Of a DNA stretch of 64,000 nt, positions 1 through 12,148 are shown one piece after another. Location of the stretch: positions 23,691,996 to 23,755,995 of the forward strand of contig OU964926.1 of assembly GCA_918807975.1 (NCBI GenBank), written 5' to 3'. The stretch comes from Aplidium turbinatum. Taxonomy: Eukaryota; Chordata; Ascidiacea; Aplousobranchia; Polyclinidae. The position numbers and the translations under genes are program-made. The notes below the pieces were generated by a model, which was not told the DNA's origin, did no database searches, and saw only the letters and a program-made list of their open reading frames with translations. The first letter of the stretch is position 1; each line of letters begins with the position of its first letter.

Positions 1-175
1 TTTTAAAGCCTTATTTTGAGAGATATTGATCGTTTTGGAGCAAAAATGCTGGTACATAAAACTTTCGATTTTAACACAACGGGAGGTGGTAAAATCTAAA
101 AATCACAAATAAGCTTAATGGAGTTTAATCGTTATGCACCTGTACTCTTCAAATACTAAACCACATTTTCTTATT

Positions 176-1574
176 AACAGCTGCACTAGCGGATATAATT
201 CGACAGCTAGAGCTTCAAGGTCTATTACCAACAACGCTCGGCCAATTTTTCAGAAGCTCAGACGACGATGACAACCAACAATGCCTATGACCAGTGTTTT
301 TTTTAAGGTGTTTTGGGGGACCGAAACGGTCCCCCAAATTTCTCCAACGGTTTCCCAAAATTTGGACCTGCAACTACAGTAGAAAAGTAATGGTTGTTTC
401 TCGCTATGTCTTGTCGATAATACGAATATAGCCTACGATCAATAGTTCACGTCCGGAAAAAAGAATAAGTGGAGATACAGATAACAGCTGAATCAAAGAG
501 TTATTCACAAAAGAAGTGCACCTTCGATACTCGTCAATGTTTATTTCTGATTTATGGCGCATAATGATCAGTTTTTACGTGTGGAAACATAACAAGCAGA
601 AGCCAACAAGCACACTTTGTTTGATTGTGCAGCAAACTTGTTTGGCGGCCGTGTTGGGCAGGCTGTTTGGTCGCTGTCACAATCATTTAAGCTGTGCCTT
701 GTCGAATAATTCATTTTATATTGCGTTGATTGTATGTTTTTATGGCTATTTTTTGGTATTTAAATGAAACGCTTGCGGTCTCTTAAAACTACTTAGCGGT
801 CACCCAAACCAAACCTTAAAAAAAAACCTGCCTATGACCACAACAACGATAGTTATATTGCCTGAATTTGAAACATTCTATGTCTATCTATAGTCTATAA
901 TTAACAATAATATAAATATATTATTTAATCAAATGTAGTTATTATAGAATTCTATTTGAACAAGGACCTTCTGATGATCCTCATTTAGGTGAAACAGGTT
1001 GCCAAGGGTTTACTTTAGATAGTCATAACTATATTTGATTTAATTCGCTCTGCTTTGCTTTTTGCTTGGCATTGAGCACTTTTTGTAGTATTAATAGTTT
1101 TCATTGTTTAAATATATAATTATACACAGTATATAATTATAGTCTATCATTATAATAATTATAGACTATAATTATAATATAATTATAGAAACAGTCTATG
1201 TCTATCTATAGTCTATTTTTATGACAAATCTTATTAATGGTAAAGGTTTAGGTTACGAGATGCGTTGTATTTTAACTAATTCGTCAGTGGTTTAAAACCT
1301 CTACTAGGCCTATAGTATGCGAAACTGCCAAGAATAACCTATCAGGCTTTGTCAGTCCAAGGTGAAAGATTCAAAAGCCAATTATAATCATCGATGTTTT
1401 TTAGGCATCTGTGAAACTTGTCGCGTCAGAGGAAGGTGCCAAGTTGTTGACACAAGATTTCTTGCAAATCAAGGTCCGCGCCATCGGGCGCCAAGCGAGC
1501 CAGCGGGCCTGCAGCCAGAGGGCCAGCGGGCGCCATTAAATAAGAGAGAGGTTTTAGGCAAAAACATTATTTAA
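176..1574 (+). pseudogene. Degenerate paralogue of the secreted Cys-rich gene (exon 2-like and exon 4-like pieces)
   Basis: After an acceptor at about 178, bases 180-240 match exon 2 of the gene at 15807-23693 almost exactly (ALADIIRQ-LELQGLLPTT). The frame then diverges and reaches a stop, and the exon is split at 294-828 by a mobile element. An exon 4-like piece starts at 1405 after ttttttag (ICETCRVRGRCQVVD) and runs open to a stop at 1572. Flanking intron sequence at 840-1400 resembles 18690-19068, and 1530-1850 resembles 24255-24500. The copy is therefore a segmental duplicate rather than a processed pseudogene. No exon 3-like piece was found, and any exon 1 lies outside the window. Confidence 0.5.
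294..828. mobile_element. Short TIR element inserted in the paralogue exon, 12-bp target duplication
   Basis: Flanked by perfect copies of TGCCTATGACCA at 282-293 and 829-840. The ends form an imperfect inverted repeat of about 28 bp (a T-run, then aaggt, then gt(g/t)accg-like). The intact gene at 16650 shows the unsplit target sequence. A 9-12 bp duplication fits a Mutator-like non-autonomous element, but the class is inferred. Confidence 0.6.
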
Positions 1575-1717
1575 ATTGGCATGGACATGAACAGAACTTG
1601 AACATAAACTCTGCATTCAATGTAAATGATGTTGGAATATTTGTATGCTTAGCCATGAATACGATGTGAGAAAAAAAACCCGAAAATAAAATATGTTAGC
1701 CTGCGTCCAAAAGTCCG

Positions 1718-1850
1718 AAATTTGAACACAGGCCGGTGGATTGAGGCACCACTCCTCTGACCACTACGCCATGCAAGTGAGACTTCCAGTGAACGCATCG
1801 AGTTTTGAACACGGGCTGGTGGAGTGCGGTACTAATCCACTGACTGATAG
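1718..1850 (-). repeat. Isolated copy of the tRNA-like repeat unit
   Basis: Contains the same pieces as the tandem array at 24425-25370: a gaccactacgcc block (A-box side in reverse complement), then a gttttgaacacggg-like block (B box), in about one and a half units. Confidence 0.45.
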
Positions 1851-2101
1851 ACTATCCAACTTATGTAGGCTACCGTCATAAAAAGTGGAACATGCATGAA
1901 AAAATTACGTGTGCAAAATTTCATCAGTTTGGGGGTGCATCTTCTGCCCCCGCAAGGGGGTCAAACTTTCAATTTTTTGAAAAAAAAGGCGAAATTTCAC
2001 TTTCCGTTTTAACATAATTTTTTTTATAATTTTTCTACTGGCTAGTTATAAATTGTAAGTGGGATGTACCCAGAACTTTCCTATGTAAAGGCATGTTCGA
2101 A

Positions 2102-4478
2102 GCTTAAGGTTTACTACCCCCGCATCGACGACCAAAATGTTGAATTTTCACCAATTTGAGATGCTATTTTGTCATTGCTCAATAAACAAACTTGTCGCAA
2201 AAGGGCGAGATGGTGTTAACGCTGTACGCTTATTTATGTTCTGTCCACTAACTTTGCAGGTTGATACGAATGAGGTACGAACATCAGCAGTAGCCTACAT
2301 ATTTATGATAAAGAGTTACAAAAAAAATGAATAACCTTTTGAAGTCAAATTCTAGAGGTGGGCCTAAATTTCAGCGAAATTTGGACCAAATGAAAGAATC
2401 TGCAAAGTAAAAATATTTGAAATCGGTTGTTGTAGCCTAAGTGTTCCAATTTTCTGCAATGTACTTGCCTGCAGGAAAATCGTGTCCCTGTTACAGAACA
2501 ACAGTTCCTTCTTGATCAAAGAACAACTCGCATAATGGTGATTGATAAACATGAATAATCGGCCACAAAAGCAAAGTGAGAAGGTCGAGAAAAACATGAG
2601 GCGTACAACTCAAATGGAAAGTAGGCCTATCATGTGCATAAATTTGCAAAGCATATATTTTGATGGCCGAAAAGATTAAACCATCAAACAAAATGAAATT
2701 GCTGGGTGACTTCGAAAACATTTTGCAGTTGAAGAACACCTTACTTTACTTGAGGAGCAAAGTTATCATTTCATTGGTCATTTTACTGCAGCCAACTGAT
2801 CTAATGTGTCAAAAGCTACCGGGATTCTTGAGTATCTTGGATCCAATAAAATTAGCTACGATAATGTAATGGCAATTGGATGCGATGGAACCGCAATAAA
2901 CAGGCGTCGTGATAAAGCTCCTGGAAATCATTTCCAAAAGCCACTTCAATGGTTAATATGCCTACTCCATAGTAATGAATTGCCTCTTAGGCATCTTATA
3001 AAAGATATGGCAATACTAGCAGACCTGATAGCTTCACTGGGCCCATTATAAAGCAGTATCTACTGCCACACAACTAGATGTTGTAAAATATAAAGCAGTT
3101 CCTGCACCAGAGATTGAAATTGATAAAAATGACCTCAGCACTGACCAAAAATATCTTCTACATATGCATAGAGCAGTGAAAAGTGGAAATATATCAATTC
3201 ATTTCGCATATAGGAGTCCAGGTATGATGAACCACTCAAGATGGTTGAACACTGCCAATAGAATTCTACGCTTATATGTTGCATCTAACGCGTCAGCTGT
3301 ATTGGTGGAAGGGTGTGGACTATATTATGAATGTTTATATTCCAGTATGGTTTGCCTTTATAAAGGAAAGCAATTTCACTAATGGCCAAAAACATTTCTT
3401 TAAAATTCTACACTCTGCTCAGAAGCTATCGAATAAACCCCCAATATCCTCAACAAAGTAATATAGAGGAATGCGTTTTATGCCATCCTGAAAACATTTT
3501 GATTGCAATCATATGTTATACCAAAGAGTATGTAAGGGAACTAGGATGGAGAAGAATTTTCAATTCAAGAATATTATCATCTCACACCACTCGTCAGCAA
3601 AAATTCACCCTGTCAATATTGCAGTTCAGTTCCGAACGTTACTTTGAGATGATAGACTGGCAAAATATTCCAGTTACGGAACCCCCAGCGATGCGTGGTG
3701 TTGACAGCAATGTGATAAAAGAGCACATCAAAACAAAGATGCCTTCACAACAGTTGTTTTCTACGTTTTCTCTGCCACACACAACAGATGCTCAACACAT
3801 GTGGTGGACAGCGTTGAAAGAGATGGGTAGCCTACATTAAAGCAATATTACAATCAAGGAAAAAAATTTCCTAGGTTCCAGTCGAAACAAGATTTTATGA
3901 TTCATTAGACTTCAGCCAGAACTAAATTTGAGCAATAATCTGGGGAACTGACTAAAAGACCTTGTGGTTTGTTGTATTTTTGACAGAATTTCGTTTTTTT
4001 TTGTTAACACAAGTTCTTTTTTATCGTTACATTGCTGTCAAACAAAATTTACTCTTGTATGTGGTTCTGTAGTACCGTAGCTTATTAAGTGAACGTTTAA
4101 TGGTTTGTAAATGACAAATTTGTGTAAACAAAATCATGATAACAATTCACGTGGAACTGTACAGTAGGCTACATTCCATTTACGGAACCTGCAGATAATA
4201 TTGTTTTTATTCTGAAGTAAATTATAGGTTGCGTTTTATAGCTGCAACTGATCAAACGTAGGCTACTATTGCTTTTAATTTAAGCAAGACAACGTCTTAT
4301 AGTTTGTCAGTTCGTATCATCCTGCAAAGGTAGTGGACAGAACATAAATGAACGTACAGCGTTAACACCATCTCGCCCTTTTGTGACAAGTTTGTTTATT
4401 GAGCAATGACAAAATAGCATTTCAAATTGGTGAAAAGTCAGCACTTTGGTCGTCGATGCGGGGGCAGTAAACCTTAGC
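2102..4478 (+). mobile_element. TIR element nested in the left arm of the P-like transposon
   Basis: Inverted arms of about 185 bp (2102-2290 and 4300-4478) end gct(t)aaggtttact. TTCGAA lies directly outside both ends and may be a 6-bp target duplication; because it is palindromic it could instead belong to the arms. The interior holds a decayed gene of a multicopy invertebrate family (see 2806-3840). The transposon superfamily is not certain. Confidence 0.6.
2806..3840 (+). pseudogene. Decayed gene of a multicopy invertebrate transposon-like protein family
   Basis: Reading frames in succession give IGCDGTAIN, then KPLQWLICLLHSNELPLRHL (about 2870-3000), LSTDQKYLLHMHRAVKSG and NHSRWLNTANRILRLY (about 3135-3275), HPENIL and RELGWRRI (about 3487-3556), and IDWQNIPVTEPP (about 3650-3692). 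From memory these blocks, in this order, mark a large uncharacterised protein family that is highly repeated in crustacean and other invertebrate genomes. The frame changes several times, so this copy is inactive. Placement inside inverted repeats suggests the family is a transposase, which is an inference. I cannot name the superfamily. Confidence 0.5.
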
Positions 4479-4545
4479 TTCGAACCATGGTGCCCTCTAG
4501 TAGAGGCCAGGTCATCGCGCGTACTTCAAACGTGACTGACGGCCT

Positions 4546-5613
4546 ATTCTTAACTTAATCAGTTGTGAGGAAGATGTTTCATCTATAGTCTATACTTTAT
4601 GCTAAGGTTCTAGTTTTACTGAACTTATTTTTTATATTTTCCTTAACTTGTTCACTAACTATGCATCTTTGCCAGAAAGTAGAAGTTTAGTTACAAACTT
4701 TATGAAAAGCTGAAGCAGTTACAGTTATGCAGCTTAGTTTAACAAAATTAGGTATAAGCTACAATGTTTTTGTTTCAAGGAGCTTTTATCTGTTCATGAA
4801 GTCATTGGTTACACAGAAAATTCACAACAAACTGCCATTACCAATCTATGTTTTCTTTAATAATAAGTTTCTGCCCAGTTTCCTTGTAGCATGTTGTGGG
4901 TAAAGTAGGCAGAAAATTGTATTTCTTCCAGGTTTATTAAAGTTAGCAAATAGAGTACGGTAGGCCTATTTAATAAATCTCCATTTATATGTTCAGTTGT
5001 ATGCAATGTTACTCACTACTGGTAAGTTAGTTTAACAGCTTCAGTCAATTTTGAATGTTGATACTAAATGTTTACCTGTACTTTATATTACAAATTTTCA
5101 TGTACCGTATTTTTTTGCTTGCCAGCAACATGTCTTCTGTCCACTCACCATTTTCTTATAGATAACATATCAATATTCACAAAAAAGTATTTCACTGATA
5201 TTACATTTATTTTCTTAAATACCAGTACCAAAGCTAATCTTTGTAGAATGTAATGTTATTAATTTGTGTGGATTACCGTACTTACTGTATAGAGTTCCAA
5301 CAAATCTTAACTAACTTAAATAGTAACTTTCAATAGGCTATACTGGTAGTACAACAATTTTTAATAGATTGACTGCCCAGTTTCAACAAATGTTTAGTTT
5401 TGTAGCATCTTCATTTAATACATGCATGATGGGGGATCTTTATTTGTTATGCCTTCATTTATTTCTCGAGATGTTTTGATTTTTGCAATACATACATCTT
5501 GAGAATTCATGATCTGCATGTCAGTAGAAAGTAGTTAACATGCATGGTTTGATATTATTTAGATTTACTAATCTGATTAATTTGCATGAAAGATAATTCC
5601 TCTGTTTTAAAAA
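4546..5613. other. Upstream region of the P-like transposase, no gene seen
   Basis: AT-rich DNA between the left arm and the transposase ATG. No coding potential is visible; it probably carries the element's promoter and leader. Confidence 0.5.
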
Positions 5614-8073
5614 ATGCCTTTAAAGTGTTGCGTACCAAACTGCAATTCAAATTATAAGTCTACTGGGATTGTTGTGTCCATATATAAGTTACCACAGGAT
5701 GAGGAAGACAGAAAGAAATGGATAGCCATGATACCGCGTTCAAATTTAGTAGTAACGAAACACACAGCGATTTGTCGCAAACATTGGCCAGATGATTGCA
5801 AGATAGTTGCTTGTCGTGGAAAACTGCGCCCCAGTGAACCCCCAAGTGTCTTTCCCAATATTCCAAGAAGCTGTTTGTCCTCACCTCCTCCCAAATGCAG
5901 AAAAACAATACAATCTTCTGTCAGTGTTCGAAGTGTTTTGCCAGATGAGATCGCAGAGTTTGAAAAGGCTGATATGCTTACATTGAATGAGGTTGAGAAG
6001 AAGTTACATGATTCAGAATTATTTGTGTACTGTGATGATGAAAGTAAAATTATTCAGTCAAAAAAAATGACGCAAGGTGTACCACATTTCATAAACAAAA
6101 TAAAAAGTGATTTAACCTATGAATCATTTCACTGTGGATCCTCATGTACAGTTAACACACTTTCAGCAAACAGAGTCACTTCTTGCAATCGTTGGTCTAC
6201 TCTTCATGAAATTATTCGATTTTTAAAACATAAAGAGCAAAACCACAAAACCCAAATCACTTTTGAGCAACTGAGTGCCATGGGAAAAGAGAAAGTTGGG
6301 GAAGCTATTTATTCACCAGATTCAGTCACTAGAGCATTTGAATATTTCGCATTGTCAAGATCATTATACAACCGATTTCGTGAAGATTACAAGCTCCCGA
6401 GTGTTAGTACACTAAAACGTATTACTTCGAAAGTGGATAACATAACTGATTTGGCTTTCTTAAAAAATGTTTTAGATGGTTTACCTGCGCGTCAACGTAA
6501 CTGTGTTTTGTTGTGGGATGAAGTATATATTAAATCTATGATCACATACCATGGTGGCACACTATTCGGCAAAGCTGCAGATCATCCAGAATGCTTAGCA
6601 AAAACTGTTTTGGGGATGATGGTAAAGTGCTTGTTTGGTGGTCCGGAGTTCCTGGCAAAAGTTCTACCAGTGAGTAATTTGACATCAGATTTTTTAATCA
6701 GTCAAAGTGAACCTATTTTGCAATGTATCAATCAGTCTGGTGGAAACATTTTAGCAATTATTGCAGATGGGCATCAAACCAACCAAAAATGTTTTAGGAA
6801 ACTTAACACGGTTAAGGGGAAACGATGGCTCAAAGATGAAGGAACATTTTTGCTGTATGATTATGTTCATGTTATGAAATGTATTCGAAATAACTGGCTC
6901 ACTGAAAAGTGTGGCGAGCTGGAATTTGAATTTGATGGTAAGCGTCAGGTTGCAAAGTGGAGTGATCTAAAGCGGTTACATGAAATGGAAACAAATCATC
7001 TACTGAAGCTTTCGAAGTTAACAAATGTGGCTGTTTCTCCAAAACCAATTGAGAGGCAAAAGGTGTCAACCTGTCTGAAGGTGTTTTGTGATGAAACTGT
7101 CGCCGCTTTACAAACTCATCCGAAACTGAAACATCTTCCTGTTGCAGGTACAGCAAATTTTATCAAAATTTTCATTAAATTATGGAAGATTCTTAATGTC
7201 AGAAGACTTGGTACTGATGTGAGATTTAACGATCCAACTAGGGCAGTGATTCGGTCACCCGATGACCCAAGGCTACAGTTTTTGCTAGATGTTGCAAGCA
7301 TGGCAGAAAAAATGAAGAAAACTGGCTCAGTCAGAATTCGTCAGTTAACGGCAGATACTGCCAACTTCTTGCACCATATATGCCATGGTTTTGTAGATCT
7401 AGCAAATTATTTACTTTCATGTGGAAATGATTTTGTAATCTTTGGCTGGTTTACAACAGACCCATTAGAAAAGTGCTTCAGTAAACTTCGACAAGGGTCT
7501 GGAGGTACCTATTTCATTACTGCTCAGTCAGTTTTGGAAAAGGTAAGAATTCAACATGCGAAGCTCTCACTGCAATTAGATTTAAAGTTTGATGTTGCCG
7601 AAAGTCATGCTTGTGCCGCTTGTAATCGTGATCTTGTAGAAAGTGAGCTTGAAATTTTGGATAGCTTATGTGCTTTGGAAGGGAAAGTTTCAGAAGAGGT
7701 TTTAATTGCAATGGTTTATATTGCTGGGTATGTTGAGTTGAAGAATGGATGTGCTATTGCAGAAGACACATACTTCTATTATGAAAGATTTGGTTCATAT
7801 GTTGATAAATTAAATCGAGGTGGTCTGACACGTCCTAAGGATAGTGTTGTACAGTGGTGTGTATTTTGTTACATCTTTTTTACAAGTGTTGTTGGCGAAA
7901 TGTGTCGAAAATTTATTTCCTGTAACTTTCTATCCATATCTGAACGACATTGCTTTTTCATGACATTGTCTCATTGTCGCACATTGGCTAATGTATTTTT
8001 AAAGAACTATGCCCTGTTGCAGTCTCCCAGATGCTCAAAAGAAAGTGCATTGAAAGTGCTAAAACTTTCGTAG
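5614..8073 (+). CDS. THAP-domain P-element-type transposase (819 aa, intact)
   Basis: One uninterrupted frame. Residues 1-82 form a THAP zinc finger: N-terminal MPLKCCVPNC, KKW at about 36, C-x2-H (CRKH) and a PSVFP end. A middle region with RSLYNRFREDYKLPSVSTL precedes an RNase H-like core. Candidate acidic residues are Asp302 (LLWDEVY), Asp385 (IIADGHQTN) and Glu619 (TTDPLEKCFSKLRQ). The last matches the DPLE-x-F-x-x-R signature of P/THAP9 transposases. A GTP-binding insertion would lie between the second Asp and the Glu, as in Drosophila P. The length is usual for THAP9-like proteins. It should bind and cut the inverted repeats that flank it. An open frame implies recent activity, although the left arm is interrupted in this copy. 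Confidence 0.85.
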   Translation: MPLKCCVPNCNSNYKSTGIVVSIYKLPQDEEDRKKWIAMIPRSNLVVTKHTAICRKHWPDDCKIVACRGKLRPSEPPSVFPNIPRSCLSSPPPKCRKTIQSSVSVRSVLPDEIAEFEKADMLTLNEVEKKLHDSELFVYCDDESKIIQSKKMTQGVPHFINKIKSDLTYESFHCGSSCTVNTLSANRVTSCNRWSTLHEIIRFLKHKEQNHKTQITFEQLSAMGKEKVGEAIYSPDSVTRAFEYFALSRSLYNRFREDYKLPSVSTLKRITSKVDNITDLAFLKNVLDGLPARQRNCVLLWDEVYIKSMITYHGGTLFGKAADHPECLAKTVLGMMVKCLFGGPEFLAKVLPVSNLTSDFLISQSEPILQCINQSGGNILAIIADGHQTNQKCFRKLNTVKGKRWLKDEGTFLLYDYVHVMKCIRNNWLTEKCGELEFEFDGKRQVAKWSDLKRLHEMETNHLLKLSKLTNVAVSPKPIERQKVSTCLKVFCDETVAALQTHPKLKHLPVAGTANFIKIFIKLWKILNVRRLGTDVRFNDPTRAVIRSPDDPRLQFLLDVASMAEKMKKTGSVRIRQLTADTANFLHHICHGFVDLANYLLSCGNDFVIFGWFTTDPLEKCFSKLRQGSGGTYFITAQSVLEKVRIQHAKLSLQLDLKFDVAESHACAACNRDLVESELEILDSLCALEGKVSEEVLIAMVYIAGYVELKNGCAIAEDTYFYYERFGSYVDKLNRGGLTRPKDSVVQWCVFCYIFFTSVVGEMCRKFISCNFLSISERHCFFMTLSHCRTLANVFLKNYALLQSPRCSKESALKVLKLS

Positions 8074-9487
8074 AATATAGTCTATACATGCTGATAGCTA
8101 AAGGCATAATCTTTCTTTGAATCTTTATTTAGCTGATCTGATGTTATAAAAATGCCTGGTAGTTTATTTGTATATTTTTCCAGGTAAGCTTTTACTTTCC
8201 ATGCAACTTTTAATGTTTTTGAACAACATTTCTACTGTATTTATTTAGTAAGTATTTTCTACTTCGTTATATGGCTGCATTTATCAGTAGTAATCATTCA
8301 CCATCTACAATTAACCACTTCTATAGTTATATTGTAGTAAATCACAATATAATTGTGACTCATTTGACTTTCTCTTCTACTCGTTCATTTTGTAAAATTA
8401 CAGCTTTATATTTTGTTTAACCTTATTGTTTTTGCATTTTAGGCAGTCACTCTAGGGCTAGGCAGACTGGCTTCATTGATTAATTTATTGACTGTTGATA
8501 TTTGAAGAGTTGAGCTTAAAGTTTTGAAGTATAGCTCTGTCTGTCAGATGAATATGAAAACAGAATTTCACCATTTATAAGTGACTATATGGCAGAAGAA
8601 CATCGCACTATCAATGGTATGAACTACAGAGACCAACGCTGATCCTGATCAACCAACACCAGGTGCCTCTCCCTCCATCAACTGATGACTCAGAGATAAC
8701 CATACAATATCAGATTCAGAGGGTGAACACTGACTCATTTTGATGTGGCCAGAACTGCTTACATGCTTATTGTTTTGTGTATATGTCTATTGTCTAAACT
8801 CAAAACTATTCTTGGATAAAATTACCAGCAGGCATATTTTTGTTTACTAGTTTCTACTGCTCTAATCTCACTGTATTTTCTGATTGTATAGGAGAGTTGG
8901 ATGTAATATCTGTCTAGAAGGCCAACACATAAGATCTTTTGCAGCGCGATCTAACGAACGATATAGTTTGAGCAACGTCCGGCTCACCTGCATTGTACTG
9001 TGAAGGCATGATTCAATTGAAAACTATTGATCAGCACGATTTTGTTTAAATTGCTATTAATGTTGCATGGAAATTAGTTGCAGATATGTATGATGCTCAG
9101 TACTTTATTTCTACCATGTTTAAGTTTTTCTGTGCTTTTAAACTGTTAATGGTTTTATATTTTTTGCATCCAGTAGGCTACTTGAATTTTTTGAATTACA
9201 GTACGTACTGTTTAAAGTCAATAGGGGAAATGCAGAAAACTGATTCGTAGAAATTGTGGTCTATCAACATTATGCAGCGATTCCACTGTCATTTGCTTAC
9301 CTAAACTACTAAAACTGCTGTTATTACTAAATGCTATTTGTAATACAGTAAAACATATGATGATCAAGTTATATCCATGTGATATTGTTTGTATATTAAT
9401 TACAATAATTAATAAATTTTGACGAAACATCACCTAACTATTAATAACGTTCCAGGAAAGTGACAAAATCGTGTTTTTTTACATAAA
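8074..9487. other. Downstream region of the P-like transposase, no gene seen
   Basis: AT-rich DNA between the transposase stop and the right arm. Only short spurious frames are visible; presumably the element's 3' untranslated and internal sequence. Confidence 0.5.
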
Positions 9488-9783
9488 GCATATCCGCCGT
9501 CAGTCAGATCTCGTGCGTGCACGATGCGCTGGCCTCTATTATAGCTCGCCGTGCTTCGAACATGCCTTTACATAGGAAAGTTCTGGGTACATCCCACTTA
9601 CTATTTATAACTAGCCAGTAGAAAAATTATAAAAAAAATTATGTTAAAACGGAAAGTGAAATTTCGCCTTTTTTTTCAAAAAATTGAAAGTTTGACCCCC
9701 CTGCGGGGGCAGAAGATGCACCCCCAAACTGATGAAATTTTGCACACGTAATTTTTTCATGCATGTGCCACTTTTTATGACTA

Positions 9784-9819
9784 GCCGTTTTTGAATTTCG
9801 AAAAAAAGTCAAAAACGGC
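9784..9819. repeat. Short inverted repeat at the outer edge of the P-like element
   Basis: gccgtttttga and its reverse complement flank an A-rich centre, giving a hairpin of about 36 bp next to the right arm. It may be part of the insertion site. Confidence 0.4.
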
Positions 9820-11420
9820 CCACCCTACTGTCCATAAACCACCCCTTACAGGCAGGGTTACATTTACTTTCGCCTGAATGTTCAGTACCACTTCACTTTT
9901 TGATATATAACATCGGCTTTATCTTTTTCGCTGAACATGGAGATTTAAGCTTATGTGAAACTTGTCTATAACTCATTCTTATTTGAATTTTCATGTATTC
10001 AGAGTTTTTCATATTAGCAAAGTGTTAATTCTGTTTGTGGTGTGAATAAGTAGCCTAGCAGGATGGCATCTTCAAGGAGAAAGTGTGAAAATGACCCTGG
10101 TGTTTTTTGTTACATATGTGGCACCTTTTGGCTACTGTTCCTAACCAAAGGCAAACCATAACAAATTTTGTGAAATAAGCATATTTTGCATACTTTAAAA
10201 TTCGCCTGGGTGATCAGGACAAGTCATGGACTCCACATACTGCATGTAGGCTAAAGCTTGTGTGGAAAACCTAAAACGATAGATCAATGGAAATCCTAAA
10301 TCCACTCACAACATTCACGAAAATCATGCAAGCGAAAGTTTGTCCCAGAGTAACGTTTCCCAAATGTGCATGTGAATTTCCTTTTTTCTGTAGACTTGAA
10401 CCTATTTTCAAGTGTCTATTCTATTCAATTTCTTCAATTTTATTTTTCTTTGCTGGCGCAAACATATAGCGAATGATATTACAAACACACAACTGCAGCG
10501 CCAACAAAAGGAAAAGATGACAAACCAAAAGGTTTAAAATATGCATTGGGGATTTGCACAGCCACCAAACCTACTTCTTAACACGAAAAAAATAACGAAG
10601 TAGCCTACTCTTGTAAACAAAAGGACGTTGAACGTTTAGTGTTAGCAGACAAACTTTGAAGAATTGGGTTCAAGTTACCAGACTTCAATAAAATTTAAAA
10701 TAAAAAAAAATAAAACAGGTCTTGAAATACCTCAATGTTTTCATTAATATTATTTTTGTATCTCTTGTGTAGTAGACTTTAGACTTTATCGTGATGAATT
10801 TAGACTTTATCACAGACCTTGTTGATAAAAAAGGGTTCAAATTCCATGAAACCCCATAGTCTACCAATATAGATCAGGAGTCGATTTTACCAATTTTCAC
10901 AAAAACAGCATTCAGATATCATAAAATCCTGATGTGATACAAAAAATCTGATGTGATTTTTGAATTTAGCACCCAAAATATACCCTAGAATGACATTTAC
11001 TATGCTGACACAAAAAGTGTGTTGGCTTGTGTAATGCATCCAACACCTCTCGGTTTAATGGTAAATCTTAGTGGGCACTGCAAACTAACAATCATCGCTA
11101 CAAGAGCAAGAGTGCAAGACTTCCATCATTGCTGCCTGCACACTCTGCACATGCGTGTTAATTAATAACAATCACCACCTCTGAAAGAATAAAATACAAG
11201 TGTTGCCTTTGTTGTTTCAATCTTACAAAATACAGTAAAGTAAATGCATAAAAGCCAAACAGAAAATTTGGAGCCAAACCAATATGACAAAAAGCCAAAA
11301 GAAGGCCAAACCCAAATTTTTTGGATAAACGGCTTCAAAAAGGGTCAAATTTGTGAAATTTATCCGTAAAAAGGCCAACCTGGCAACTCTGATAATAATG
11401 ACCAACACACTAACATAGTC
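9820..11420. other. No gene or clear repeat seen
   Basis: AT-rich sequence with only short chance frames on both strands. No inverted ends or known domains were found by eye. Confidence 0.4.
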
Positions 11421-11689
11421 AAAACTCTGTAGAATGTGTAGACACTTTTATTATAACACATATGCATGGTTTGTACATCAAACACACCTTTAGAATTAAC
11501 CATTGACGCCAAATATCAATATTCTGATACTTTGAGGTCATTGACATCTCAAGGTCATCAGAGGTCAGATCTGACTTACCTCCCGATCTTAAAATGACCC
11601 TTATGGTATGTACTAACACTGGTGAAAATTTCATGCTCTAATCATAATTTGCACAATTCTTATGATTATGAGAGGTTATCAGCTGTGCT

Positions 11690-12070
11690 ATTTATAGGTG
11701 TCATGCAGGTTATAACATGGACGATGCATAGTGGTTAATTGGACGATGCATAGTGGACGGTGGACGATGCATAACTTTTGTGTGAACTTTTCAATTAATC
11801 GAAAATTTGAATAAATTTTATAAAAAGTTTGGTAAGAACTTTCAGCGTGTTTCAAAATTTTCATTAAAATTCGACTTAATTTTGATTTTTTGCTCAAATT
11901 ATGATTATGCAATTGTCAAACAAAGTGCAACCGCAACCCTAAACTATTAAATTATTCAAAAACTTTGACAAATTTAATAAAAATTTAGGCACAAACTTTC
12001 AACAAGGTTTAAAAATTCCATCACGATTGAACTTATTTATGATTTTTGCTCAAATAATCAAAATTATACC
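11690..12070. repeat. Short and diverged tandem repeats
   Basis: ggacgatgcatagtgg recurs about three times at 11717-11772. After this come two diverged copies of a unit of about 180 bp (11800-11905 and 11948-12068) that share aaactttca, then a ttttgctcaaat block. Confidence 0.4.
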
Positions 12071-12148
12071 AGACTATTGGGAGCAGTGTAGAAATTTTAA
12101 TCAGGTGGTCTATGCTTTGTCGCAAAATATATATTTAGGCGCATTGAA

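Larger units (their letters stand above)
1875..9781 (+). mobile_element. P-element-like DNA transposon with long terminal inverted repeats
   Basis: The left arm (1875-2101, continued at 4485-4545) and the right arm (about 9488-9781) are inverted copies of roughly 290 bp. Both end gtcataaaaagtgg and share a gggggtgcatcttctgcccccgc-type block. They flank an uninterrupted THAP/P-type transposase gene. The left arm is split by a second element at 2102-4478. A clean 8-bp target duplication, expected for the P superfamily, was not seen at the ends. Confidence 0.7.

Noticed and set aside
2364-2739. Minus-strand frames of about 80 codons
   Set aside because: Low-complexity chance frames inside the nested element, overlapping its plus-strand gene remains.
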